Shown one piece after another: positions 22,801 to 30,357 of a stretch of DNA of 30,755 nucleotides. A program made the position numbers and the translations under genes. The notes below the pieces were generated by a model that saw nothing but the letters and a program-made list of their open reading frames with translations, did not search any database and was not told where the DNA came from. The DNA lies in assembly GCA_937893145.1 (NCBI GenBank), contig CALBJW010000003.1, positions 1-30,755 on the forward strand. The letters are read 5' to 3'. The DNA is from an uncultured Prevotellaceae bacterium. GTDB taxonomy: Bacteria > Bacteroidota > Bacteroidia > Bacteroidales > Bacteroidaceae. How positions within the stretch are numbered: the stretch's first letter is position 1; every line of letters starts with the position of its first letter.

Positions 22801-25115
22801 TCCTTACAAAAGCTGTTGAAAGCATTACTCTTTGGGTAAATAATAAGGACAAGATGCGTGACTGGTTGCATTGGTGCAACTTCAAGATCGAACTCTTTGC
22901 AAAGGGACTCTCGTGTGTTTACCAAACTCTTGAACAAGAACAATGGCAGGCTGACGCTCTCCACAAGTCACTCCTCAAGACTCTCTACAAGGAGAAAGCA
23001 CAAAATAAGATGGCTGCCATACCACAACTTGCCTCGTTCGAGGGTATGGTTTTCGACGAGACAATAAAACTCTACAAGCAGTTGGCAGAAGAATTCCAAC
23101 TCCTTACCCAAAAGGAACTCTACTCTCGACTTGCATCTCGCATTCCTCGAGTAACAGACAATGTCAACAGTAGCAGCGAGATAGGTCTGCTCAACAGGTG
23201 CATTTCGAGTGGTGCTCGTGGAGTGTCACTTCGTGGTCTGCTCGACCAAATTCCTTCTCTCCTACCTCGTCTGTGTCCTTGTCTGCTCATGTCACCAATG
23301 AGTGTGGCACAGTTCCTCGACCTCTCACAAGAGAAGTTTGACCTTGTCATCTTCGACGAAGCATCACAGATGCCTACGAGTGAGGCTGTAGGAGCAATAG
23401 CACGAGGCAAATCACTTATCGTGGTGGGCGACCCAAAGCAGATGCCACCAACAAGTTTCTTCACATCCACAAATGTGGATGAGGAGGAAGCAGCCATTGA
23501 TGACATGGAGAGCATCCTCGAGGATTGCCGCACTCTCAATATTCCTTCGCTTCAACTTAATTGGCACTATCGTTCTCGTCATGAAAGTCTTATAGCATTC
23601 TCGAACAACGAATACTACGAGGGTTCACTCATCACCTTCCCTTCTGTCGATGACCGTGTGACAAAGGTGGGATATGTACCTGTCAAGGGTTACTACGACA
23701 AGGGAGGCAAGCGTTCAAACAAGGCTGAAGCTGAAGCTATAGTAAATGAGATAGTGCGTCGTCTTCGCAATCCAGAACTCACGAAGATGAGCATTGGAGT
23801 CATTTCGTTTAGTGTTGTGCAACAGAGTCTTATCGAAGATATTCTTCAGGACCGACTTGATGCCGACAAGACACTTCGTGAGGCAGCAGACAACATTTAC
23901 GAACCTATCTTCGTGAAGAACCTTGAGAATGTACAGGGAGATGAACGCGATGTTATATTATTCTCTATTGGATATGGTCCAAACAAGGAAGACAAGGTAT
24001 CTATGAACTTCGGTCCTTTAAATAATATAGGTGGTGAACGCCGCTTGAATGTGGCTGTCAGTCGTGCTCGTTGCGAGATGATAGTATTCTCAACTCTCAA
24101 GGCTGCCCAGATTGACCTTCGTCGAAGCAAGGCAAAGGGAGTGGAAGGTTTGAAGCATTTCCTTGAATATGCAGAGAGCCAAACTCTGGTCAAGAACAGC
24201 AACAACGCTTCATTGCGTTCCGATACAGTAATAGCAGAAAACATAGCGTCTGCCCTCAACAAACATGGTTATCAAGCAAGCACAAGCATTGGCCGTTCCG
24301 TGTTTAAGGTTGATATAGCTGTGTGCAGCCCATCCAATCCTAATGAATATCTGCTTGGCATCCTGCTTGATGGAGAGGGTTATCGTGACACACAAACCAC
24401 TCGTGACCGTGAAATCGTACAACCATCCGTATTGAGCAGTCTGCGTTGGAAGGTAATGCGAGTTTGGAGCGTTGACTGGTTCAACAATCCAGAACGAGTC
24501 ATTTCTCGCATCATTGAGAATATCGACTCCACTCCTACTCCCGACCCAATAACAGTTCCGCTCAAGTTCGACATCTCGTCGGAACCAGAATTGGAAGCAA
24601 AGAGTAATGCCACTGAATATATTGAGTACAAAAAGACAAACTCTTCTTTATCATCTGCTTACATCAAGGAAATAGTAAAGACAGAACAGCCTATACCCCT
24701 TTCTCTTCTCAGCAAACGAGTGGCTTCAGTTCGTGAAATATCAAGAGTCACAGCAAAGCTCAGCCGTGAGGTTCTTGACTATGCCACACAGACTCTTTAT
24801 GTTGAGAACGACCATTCCACTCAGGTGATTTGGACAGACAAGGAGGCATCACAGAACTACACTTCGTACCGCGTCAATTCCAATCGTGATGTTCTCGACA
24901 TCCCATTCGTGGAGATTCGCAACGCCATTCTTGAGGCAATAACCGAACAATTCTCCATTGCACGCGATTCACTCTCGCTCATCGCAGCAAAGAAACTTGG
25001 TTTCACTCGTAGAGGAACAAATGTTGACAACACCATCAATTCTGCAATCGAACAAATGTTGTCACAACACATTATCACAGAACAGGATGGTAATCTTAAA
25101 CAAGCAGAAAACTAA
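19839..25115 (+). CDS. DUF4011 / SF1 helicase / Vsr-like nuclease / DUF3320 protein (Hhe-like putative defence protein)
   Basis: A 1758-residue soluble protein. The N-terminal region (about 210-260) looks like a transglutaminase/papain-like fold: GNCIELTLLFC (C213), GHAYLAIWLVDD (H239) and IIDDPS (D257). DUF4011 follows (IWERKLLDFSLRNSLLNL near 370-390). The superfamily 1 helicase has Walker A GPPGTGKS (674-681), Walker B FDEASQMP (D1173, E1174), GDPKQMPP, NWHYRSRH (about 1241), NVQGDERD (about 1364) and LNVAVSRAR (about 1403). A PD-(D/E)XK/Vsr-like domain (MTES_1575 type) has D1492 and D1511, and DUF3320 closes the protein. From memory this order matches the single-gene system called Hhe. 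Its usual acidic residue two before D1511 is Leu here. It sits between unrelated housekeeping genes. Confidence 0.85.
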   Translation: MIKIDYLKAANYSLIRNGIAVLKSLDITNTTSSVLRNCRVAIEGEYLKQSISSIIESVAIHETVRIKDVDIIPDADQLICLTEGTKTTFKVSIMSEGTEIHNEEFPLDIMAYDQWLGTSILPQTLVSFVTPNHPAINNIITKAAVVLKELTGSSSFIGYQSGNTNDVRAQVGAIFTALHQHGIIYKGLPASYESYGQRITLPENVLDGKIGNCIELTLLFCSILESIGINSGIIICKGHAYLAIWLVDDCCNYSIIDDPSFIEKKCSNGIDEMMVLECTKVTSENAVFKDAIATAEHKLNDFSTFEMFIDVLRCRLEHFLPLPSRVQQDGKWTVEGVEHDSCITEIQKHDRYDLSKINATNHEVTKFDIWERKLLDFSLRNSLLNLNLGRRAIQIISFDIDKIEDKLSDGEEFCIISKPDNFSVEDNNTKVLVSKSAENIHELINKDINRHQLHSFLTESETKNALKNIYRGARNAIEETGANSLFLSVGTLRWLETPSSTNYRYAPLILIPVEMVYKKGNYFIRTRDEETIMNITLLEFLRQSYDIKINGIDPLPKDEHGVDVSLIFTLIRDALKDQKGWDVEEECILGTFSFSKFLMWNDIHNHRDEMLNNNVISSLVENRLTWSPTPISLNLKDIDRTLPPSEIAIPVPVDSSQLAAVIEGGKGNSFILYGPPGTGKSQTITNLIANALYQNKRVLFVAEKMAALSVVQSRLAKIGLDPFCLEIHSNKVTKKHILEQLSSALSVSHIASPAEFNDKAEKIFAQRKLLINNMTHLHDIASEDGLSLYDCIVRYEAIDAAILSLFSLNRELDFTLSKYGQESIDESLNKLDTMLKLVGQPSTNPLRGLHLSADGFSPDTLVEDLQQSKSFIEECRKNVSSLALVSSLREKLLRNNTELLLRQDAKELYDDWREAKAKWFIPRYFAKKNFIKKLREYNQYLTENEVDTLLNDLLDYKSKHDTVEELNGILNKYFSFATQTDEMPSDSVLTKAVESITLWVNNKDKMRDWLHWCNFKIELFAKGLSCVYQTLEQEQWQADALHKSLLKTLYKEKAQNKMAAIPQLASFEGMVFDETIKLYKQLAEEFQLLTQKELYSRLASRIPRVTDNVNSSSEIGLLNRCISSGARGVSLRGLLDQIPSLLPRLCPCLLMSPMSVAQFLDLSQEKFDLVIFDEASQMPTSEAVGAIARGKSLIVVGDPKQMPPTSFFTSTNVDEEEAAIDDMESILEDCRTLNIPSLQLNWHYRSRHESLIAFSNNEYYEGSLITFPSVDDRVTKVGYVPVKGYYDKGGKRSNKAEAEAIVNEIVRRLRNPELTKMSIGVISFSVVQQSLIEDILQDRLDADKTLREAADNIYEPIFVKNLENVQGDERDVILFSIGYGPNKEDKVSMNFGPLNNIGGERRLNVAVSRARCEMIVFSTLKAAQIDLRRSKAKGVEGLKHFLEYAESQTLVKNSNNASLRSDTVIAENIASALNKHGYQASTSIGRSVFKVDIAVCSPSNPNEYLLGILLDGEGYRDTQTTRDREIVQPSVLSSLRWKVMRVWSVDWFNNPERVISRIIENIDSTPTPDPITVPLKFDISSEPELEAKSNATEYIEYKKTNSSLSSAYIKEIVKTEQPIPLSLLSKRVASVREISRVTAKLSREVLDYATQTLYVENDHSTQVIWTDKEASQNYTSYRVNSNRDVLDIPFVEIRNAILEAITEQFSIARDSLSLIAAKKLGFTRRGTNVDNTINSAIEQMLSQHIITEQDGNLKQAEN

Positions 25116-25133
25116 CAATTACCCCTTTCTCCC

Positions 25134-25164
25134 TTTGATAAATGCAAATAAAACCGTACATTTG
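25134..25164 (+). promoter_or_regulatory. Consensus Bacteroidota promoter for the Dabb/peptidase operon
   Basis: TTTG (25134-25137), exactly 19 bases, then TACATTTG (25157-25164): a perfect consensus. Transcription would begin near 25171. The Dabb ATG lies at 25218 after a leader of about 47 bases. The genes downstream (Dabb, C1 peptidase, PepT) are separated by 17-18 bases and probably share this promoter. Confidence 0.8.
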
Positions 25165-25169
25165 CATTT
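25140..25169. promoter_or_regulatory. Perfect inverted repeat overlapping the promoter's -7 box
   Basis: AAATGCAAAT (25140-25149) and ATTTGCATTT (25160-25169) form a perfect 10 bp inverted repeat with a 10-base spacer. The right arm covers most of the -7 element TACATTTG. It could be an operator for a dimeric regulator or a weak hairpin from the upstream gene's end. The first is favoured by the overlap with the promoter. Confidence 0.6.
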
Positions 25170-25217
25170 CAAAACAAGGAAAACAGATATAAACAACAAT
25201 TAAAACATACAAATAAT

Positions 25218-25523
25218 ATGGTAAAGCACATCATTCTCTGGACACTCAATCCAGAACTTTCAGAAGAAGAAAAGAAGTCGGTCAAGGCAGGCATTAAGCA
25301 GGGACTTGAAGGACTTGTTGGCAAGGTTCCTGGACTCATTGAAGTAAAGGTAAACATCGACGGACGACTCGACTCGTCAAACTGCGATGTGATGCTCGAC
25401 AGCACACTCAACACACCTGCTGACCTCGCTGCATACACTAAGCATCCTGCACATGTAGAAGTGGCAGACACAAAGGTTCGTCCTTATACTGTACAAAGAA
25501 CTTGCCTCGATTATGAATTCTAA
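25218..25523 (+). CDS. Dabb (stress-responsive A/B barrel) domain protein
   Basis: A 101-residue small protein of the dimeric alpha/beta barrel (Dabb) family. It starts MVKHIILWTL, typical of the first strand (VKHIVlwkl), and has KVPGLIEVKVNIDG in the middle and YTKHPAHVEVAD near the end, where the conserved Y..HP.H motif is intact. Its exact job is not known for most family members. It is the first gene after a strong promoter and precedes the C1 peptidase by 17 bases. Confidence 0.9.
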   Translation: MVKHIILWTLNPELSEEEKKSVKAGIKQGLEGLVGKVPGLIEVKVNIDGRLDSSNCDVMLDSTLNTPADLAAYTKHPAHVEVADTKVRPYTVQRTCLDYEF

Positions 25524-25540
25524 ACCACACAATTTCTAAA

Positions 25541-26920
25541 ATGAAGAAATCGCTCGTTATACTCTCTTTATCAGCATTGTCCATGAATGCTTTTGCACAA
25601 AGCATCACTCCTGAAATGCTGAACAAGATGGAACAGGAAAACAAAGTTTCTGGTACATCGAAAGCCATTCGTAATGCTCTCGCAGCAACAAGCGTGGCAA
25701 GCATCGCACTTAATCAAGACAACCAGACAGAGAAGAACACATACTTCTCCAACTCAGTACCTTCTGTTGGCATCACAGACCAGAAGTCATCAGGTCGTTG
25801 CTGGCTCTTCACAGGTTTGAATGTGCTTCGCGCACAGATGATTAAGAGCCAGAGCCTTGAAGGAATGGAGTTTTCGCAGAACTACCTCTTCTTCTATGAC
25901 CAACTTGAGAAGTCGAACCTCTTCCTTCAGGCAGTCATCGACACACGCAAGAAGGACATGAACGACCAGACTGTGATGTGGCTCTTCCAGAATCCACTCT
26001 CTGATGGTGGTACATTCACTGGCGTTGCCGACCTCGTATCTAAGTATGGCGTTGTGCCAAAGGGTGTGATGCCAGAGACATACGCAAGCAACAACACAAG
26101 CAGTTGGACTGGCTACATCAAGCGTAAACTTCGTGAGGATGCACTTGCACTCCGTGAGACAAAGGCAACAGACCGCCAACTTCAGGACATGAAGACAAAG
26201 ATGCTCAACGAGATTTACCACATGCTCACTCTCACACTTGGCGAACCAGTGAAGGAATTTACTTGGGCTCCAAAGAACAGCAAGGGACAGATGACCTCTG
26301 CACCAAAGAAATATACTCCTATGTCGTTCTACAAGGAATACTTCAAGACAGACCTTCAGAACGATTACATCATGCTCATGAACGACCCTTCGCGTGAGTA
26401 TTGGAAGACATACGAGATTCAGTACGACCGTCACACTTACGATGGCCACAACTGGTTGTATATCAATCTTCCTATCGAAGAAATCAAGGAGTGTGCCATT
26501 GCCAGCATCAAGGACTCCGTGATGATGTACTTCTCTTGCGATGTGGGCAAGTTCCTCGACCGAAACACAGGCATTTGTGACCTCAATAACTACAACTACG
26601 ATGAAATCTTCGGAGTGAAGTTTGGTATGAACAAAGCACAGCGTGTTCGTTCTTTCGATTCGGGCAGTACACATGCCATGACACTCAAGGCCGTTGACAT
26701 CGATGCCGACGGCAAGCCAGTCAAGTGGGAGGTTGAGAACAGTTGGGGTGCCACATCAGGACATCATGGTCACATCATCATGACCGACGAGTGGTTTGAC
26801 AATTACATGTTCCGTCTTGTTGTTGACAAGAAATATGTGAATGAAAAGATACAGAAGGCAGCCCAGCAAAAGCCTATCCTCCTTCCTTGTTGGGACCCAA
26901 TGTTTGCAAGCGAAGAATAA
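25541..26920 (+). CDS. C1 cysteine aminopeptidase (bleomycin hydrolase/PepC-like), secreted
   Basis: A 459-residue papain-like peptidase of the bleomycin hydrolase/PepC group that trims peptides from their N-terminus. A signal peptide (1-19, LSLSALSMNAFAQ) suggests export, common for the Bacteroidota members. The catalytic triad is visible: QKSSGRCWLF (C87), GSTHAMTLKAVD (H378) and VENSWG (N400). Length is normal for the family (about 450). It lies 17 bases after Dabb and 18 before peptidase T, forming a peptide-degradation operon with it. Confidence 0.94.
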   Translation: MKKSLVILSLSALSMNAFAQSITPEMLNKMEQENKVSGTSKAIRNALAATSVASIALNQDNQTEKNTYFSNSVPSVGITDQKSSGRCWLFTGLNVLRAQMIKSQSLEGMEFSQNYLFFYDQLEKSNLFLQAVIDTRKKDMNDQTVMWLFQNPLSDGGTFTGVADLVSKYGVVPKGVMPETYASNNTSSWTGYIKRKLREDALALRETKATDRQLQDMKTKMLNEIYHMLTLTLGEPVKEFTWAPKNSKGQMTSAPKKYTPMSFYKEYFKTDLQNDYIMLMNDPSREYWKTYEIQYDRHTYDGHNWLYINLPIEEIKECAIASIKDSVMMYFSCDVGKFLDRNTGICDLNNYNYDEIFGVKFGMNKAQRVRSFDSGSTHAMTLKAVDIDADGKPVKWEVENSWGATSGHHGHIIMTDEWFDNYMFRLVVDKKYVNEKIQKAAQQKPILLPCWDPMFASEE

Positions 26921-26938
26921 AGAATAATATAAAGAATC

Positions 26939-27997
26939 ATGAAAATAACAGATCGTTTCCTAAAATACACAACATTTGATACACAGTCGAGTGAAGAAAC
27001 CGAGACTACTCCATCCACATCAAAGCAGATGGTGTTTGCAGAGTATCTCAAGAGTGAACTTGAGGCAGAAGGATTTGAAGAGGTAGAACTTGATGAACTC
27101 GGCTATCTCTATGCCACACTTCCTGCTAACACAGACAAGCAAGTGCCTACAATCGGATTTATTGCCCACATGGACACAAGTCCTGATGCAAGCGGAGCAA
27201 ACATCAAACCTCGTATAGTAGAGAACTATGATGGCACGGACATCGTACTTTCAGAGGGCATCGTGACATCAGTTGAGAAGTTCCCAGAACTCCTTCAGCA
27301 CAAGGGCGAAGACCTCATCGTCACAGATGGCACTACCCTTCTCGGAGCAGACGACAAGGCTGGTATAGCAGAGATTGTTCAGGCTATGGTTTACCTCAAG
27401 GAACATCCAGAGATTAAGCACGGTAAGATTCGTGTAGGTTTCAACCCAGACGAGGAAATCGGTATGGGAGCCCACCACTTCAATGTAGAGAAGTTCGGAT
27501 GCGAGTTTGCCTACACAATGGATGGCAGCGAGATTGGTGAGATTGAGTTTGAGAACTTCAACGCAGCAAGTGCGAAGATAACCATCAACGGCTGTTCCGT
27601 ACATCCAGGCTATGCTAAAGACAAGATGATTAACGCAGGTCGTGTAGCAGCCGAACTCGTTGGAATGCTTCCTGCAGATGAGACACCAGAAACCACAGAA
27701 GGATACCAGGGCTTCTTCCACCTCACAAGTATCAATGGTGGATGCGAGAAGGCATCACTCTCGTTCATCATCCGCGACCACGACCGTGAATACTTTGAGA
27801 GCCGTAAAACTGAGATGCAAGAGGTTATTGATGCCATCAACGCCAAGTACGGAGACGGAGTGGCAGTAGCAGAAATCAAGGACCAGTACTACAACATGCG
27901 TGAGAAGGTCGAACCAATGATGTACATCATCGACATTGCCAAGCGAATCCATGGTAATTTCAAGAACAGCTTCGAGATCGGGATTATTGCGTTTTGA
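26939..27997 (+). CDS. pepT: Peptidase T, 3' end lost at the sequence join
   Basis: Peptidase T is a zinc tripeptidase of the M20 family. Metal and catalytic residues present are FIAHMDTSPD (H77, D79), LGADDKAG (D138), NPDEEIG (E172, E173) and YTMDGSEIGE (D195). The family motif YYNMREKV is also intact. The usual length is about 405-410 residues, but the conserved sequence ends at DIAK (about residue 335, 27943). The next 17 codons match nothing in the family and belong to the other genome on the opposite strand. The C-terminal segment with the final metal-binding His is missing. The break is due to the join and not evidence of a natural pseudogene. Confidence 0.92.
   Translation: MKITDRFLKYTTFDTQSSEETETTPSTSKQMVFAEYLKSELEAEGFEEVELDELGYLYATLPANTDKQVPTIGFIAHMDTSPDASGANIKPRIVENYDGTDIVLSEGIVTSVEKFPELLQHKGEDLIVTDGTTLLGADDKAGIAEIVQAMVYLKEHPEIKHGKIRVGFNPDEEIGMGAHHFNVEKFGCEFAYTMDGSEIGEIEFENFNAASAKITINGCSVHPGYAKDKMINAGRVAAELVGMLPADETPETTEGYQGFFHLTSINGGCEKASLSFIIRDHDREYFESRKTEMQEVIDAINAKYGDGVAVAEIKDQYYNMREKVEPMMYIIDIAKRIHGNFKNSFEIGIIAF
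27930..27944. other. Join between two unrelated genomes
   Basis: The plus-strand PepT frame keeps its family match up to 27943. The minus-strand TonB-like frame keeps its expected pattern (SLGNV) up to about 27932. Both reading frames therefore claim the same roughly 12-15 bases, the signature of a short shared sequence at a join. Base composition, gene orientation and gene families change on the two sides. Confidence 0.85.
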
Positions 27998-29062
27998 ACC
28001 TGGCTGTCGATAGACAGTATCGAGTCGACGCAGATACCCATGAGCCCAGAGCGGATGAATTTCCTTATGCATCAGAGCAAGGTATTCTGCGACGTCTTTT
28101 TTATGGGCGAGTGAATTGCCCTGTCTGCCAATACCAATGACGGGACCTTCAGGATTATAGGCTGCATCATGTCGCTTTTTAGCCAGATTTGCTGCTGCAA
28201 CAAATGTATTGGTGTCTCTTTCATTAAAGACGCGTTCTGCTGTCGAGGCCGATTCTGTCAGCAATTCAGGAGCAAAATTCAGAGGTGAAATGCGCAGATC
28301 AGTCGGCGTGAGGACGACAGGTGAAGGTTCGCTGCTGTCCGGTTCCGGAGACGACTCAACAGGCCCCACATTTTCTGCAACAGCCGGCGTTTTCGGAGCC
28401 GGAGACGGTTTGGGTTTTCGAGGCTGTGTCTTAGGCGGTTCAACGGGTTTCTTTTTCTCCACCTTCTGAACCGTTTTTTCGACTTTTGGCTGCTGAGTGG
28501 CCTTTGCTGCAGGTTCCTCATTTTCCATCGGCTTAGCAGGATCGTACATCGTCGCCGTCATGACTTCATGGGCTTTATGTTCGACCCTGAACTGCGCAGC
28601 AAAAATGCCGCCGGGTTCCCCATTTCCGCTCGGGAAAACGCCTGAAAATTCCCCATCAAACACATTGGGATCGCTGACGACCCCCTCTTCCTTGTCCTGA
28701 ACGATGATCTCATATAATCCGGGTTCAAACACCGCATCAAACTGAAGGCCGAAATCGCGTTTTTCATGCAGATGAGCCTCGGAAATCAGTGTTTTGGAAC
28801 CGTCATCTTCGACGCGATAAAGACGGGCCGCCTTGGGATTTAAATTTTCGGGTTTGGAAGAGAAAAAGACAGCCGGCTGAATAGCCTGTGCGGGCATGAG
28901 TTCAACGGATTCATCGGGGGCAGGCACCATCCCCGAAACGCGCACAGTACGATCCGGCAGCAGATGCCAGGCAATGACACCTACAATCAATGCGTGAAAA
29001 ACGACAGCAACAACAGTCGCTGCGCTCCACCGTCTGATTTTTCCATGACTGCCGGAATCCAT
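27932..29062 (-). CDS. TonB-like envelope protein, C-terminal end lost at the join
   Basis: About 377 residues remain. A short basic N-terminus (GKIRRW) is followed by one membrane helix (about 12-32). A folded periplasmic part comes next (to about 170). Then comes a Pro/Lys-rich spacer (KKPVEPPKTQPRKPKPSPAP) that would span the periplasm. The C-terminus begins a TonB fold: YLALMHKEIHPLWAHGYLRRLD, then DLEAVLEITMDSLGNV. The MH..IHPLWA.GYL pattern recalls TonB-like proteins of Myxococcota and relatives (from memory). The final 50-60 residues, including the SSG and PFP region, are missing because of the join. It follows YkgJ by 9 bases. Confidence 0.78.
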
Positions 29063-29071
29063 ATTGAGAGG

Positions 29072-29494
29072 TTAAATCCTGGCCTTTGATGCAATTGCGC
29101 GGATTTCATCCGCAGTCCACAGCCTTCCCTGATTCATGCCGGGGCATTTCTGCGCCGTTTCATCCCATTCTTCCCTTGAACTGAGATTGCATCGCCAGAA
29201 GGGAAAATCACGGCACTGAGAAGGTCTGTATTCATACACGGTACAGCCTTTTCCCTTCTCAAAGAAAATGCAGTGTCCGTCAGGAAAATCATCACGGGCT
29301 GTATAGGAATCGAGATGGGGCCGCATATAATCGCGGATGATGACATCCCTGTCCAGTCCCTGCGTATCCTTTAAATGCGCACAGAGGGCATCAAATTCCC
29401 GGGGATTAAAATAAACGATGCCGGGTTCACCGCAGCAGCACTGACCGCATTGCTGACAAGTGAACTGAAGACCCTTTTTCCAGAATGGATACAT
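29072..29494 (-). CDS. YkgJ-family cysteine-cluster protein
   Basis: A 140-residue protein of the YkgJ (CxxCxxCC) family, thought to bind zinc or an iron-sulfur centre. The N-terminal cluster FTCQQCGQCCCG (11-22) has C13, C16, C19, C20 and C21. Further conserved parts are CIFFEKGKGCTVYEYRPSQC and RDFPFWRCN. The length is typical. It is read on the minus strand between ComF and the TonB-like gene, so it may share their transcript. Its biochemical role is not established for most members. Confidence 0.9.
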   Translation of the reverse strand: MYPFWKKGLQFTCQQCGQCCCGEPGIVYFNPREFDALCAHLKDTQGLDRDVIIRDYMRPHLDSYTARDDFPDGHCIFFEKGKGCTVYEYRPSQCRDFPFWRCNLSSREEWDETAQKCPGMNQGRLWTADEIRAIASKARI

Positions 29495-29577
29495 AATTCA
29501 TTAAACCATAAGAAAAGTCTCTGAATATACTGAATTCTAAGGCAAAATCTGATGAAAGCCGGATTTGGCGCCCAGAC

Positions 29578-29637
29578 GGGGCTAAATGTTTTGCCGATAT
29601 TTTCAGCCCCATTGATGGGGTTGTGAGGCAAAGCCCC
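29578..29637. other. Nested inverted repeats between ComF and YkgJ genes
   Basis: GGGGCT (29578-29583) and TTGCC (29591-29595) face the continuous GGCAAAGCCCC (29627-29637), and the apex CCCCA-TTGA-TGGGG (29607-29620) forms its own stem. The result is a two-level hairpin of about 60 bases. No U-tract follows it in either direction. It could be a processing or regulatory RNA element. The surrounding gap of 177 bases (29495-29671) holds no supported gene. Confidence 0.55.
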
Positions 29638-29671
29638 GAAAAAAAGAATTCCAGTGATTATCAGAGATTCC

Positions 29672-30349
29672 CTAACTTTTAACGGTATGGGCAAGTGCGA
29701 TAAAACTGAGCCATTCGACGGAAGATTCTTTCAGAATGGCTGCACAGGTGGAAGCCGTTGCACCGGTTGTCATGACATCGTCAATGAGGACGGCTTTTTC
29801 AGCGTGAAAATCCTCAGCAACGTGAAATGCACCGTCGAGGTTATGCATACGCTCATCATGGCTGAGGGCAGCCTGATGGGCGGTATGACGGGTTCGAATG
29901 AGCACATCATCGCGAAATTCGGTATGAATCTGGGCTTCTTCGAGAATTTTGTGAAGCCTTGCGGCAAAAGTCCAGACAGGATCAAAACCGCGCTCGCGCA
30001 GACGACGGGGATGCGGCGGAACGGGAATCAGCACAGCACCTTCCGGAATAAACTTTCGAAGTCTGTCGACATGATCAGTCAATGAGGACAAAACTGCTTT
30101 CTGAGCCGCATAATCCTCGTGATATTTCCACTTGGAAATCATGCTTTGAACGGCGCCTTCATAGCGAAAAACAGCGCATGCAGCATCGACGTGTTCCGGA
30201 ATCGGAACTTCCGGCGCCGCTTCGATGGATGAACCGCATTCTTCGCAGATTAGGCGGCTTGGTTCCGCCAGAAGCACGTCGCACGATGCACAGCGAGTCG
30301 GCCACAGAAGATGTTTCAATGCATCCAGCGTCTCAATCAGCATACGCAT
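29672..30349 (-). CDS. comF: ComF-family phosphoribosyltransferase-like protein
   Basis: A 225-residue ComF/GntX protein, associated with natural competence in several bacteria. An N-terminal zinc ribbon (CASC at C20/C23, CEEC at C35/C38) precedes the phosphoribosyltransferase-like domain. That domain has LIPVPPHPRRLRERGFDPV in the middle and the PRPP-binding loop VLIDDVMTTGAT (187-198). The conserved R-T-x-HQAxL segment (RTRHTAHQAALS) is also present. It starts 8 bases after the RlmH stop. Confidence 0.93.
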   Translation of the reverse strand: MRMLIETLDALKHLLWPTRCASCDVLLAEPSRLICEECGSSIEAAPEVPIPEHVDAACAVFRYEGAVQSMISKWKYHEDYAAQKAVLSSLTDHVDRLRKFIPEGAVLIPVPPHPRRLRERGFDPVWTFAARLHKILEEAQIHTEFRDDVLIRTRHTAHQAALSHDERMHNLDGAFHVAEDFHAEKAVLIDDVMTTGATASTCAAILKESSVEWLSFIALAHTVKS

Positions 30350-30357
30350 CCTCCCGA

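Noticed and set aside
25790..26674. 294-codon open frame opposite the C1 peptidase
   Set aside because: The peptidase has a full catalytic triad and signal peptide on the plus strand. The antisense frame is Cys/His/Val-rich noise.
26939..27997. Peptidase T as a natural pseudogene
   Set aside because: The conserved part has no frameshift or lost catalytic residue. Truncation coincides exactly with loss of an opposing gene's 3' end, which points to the join.
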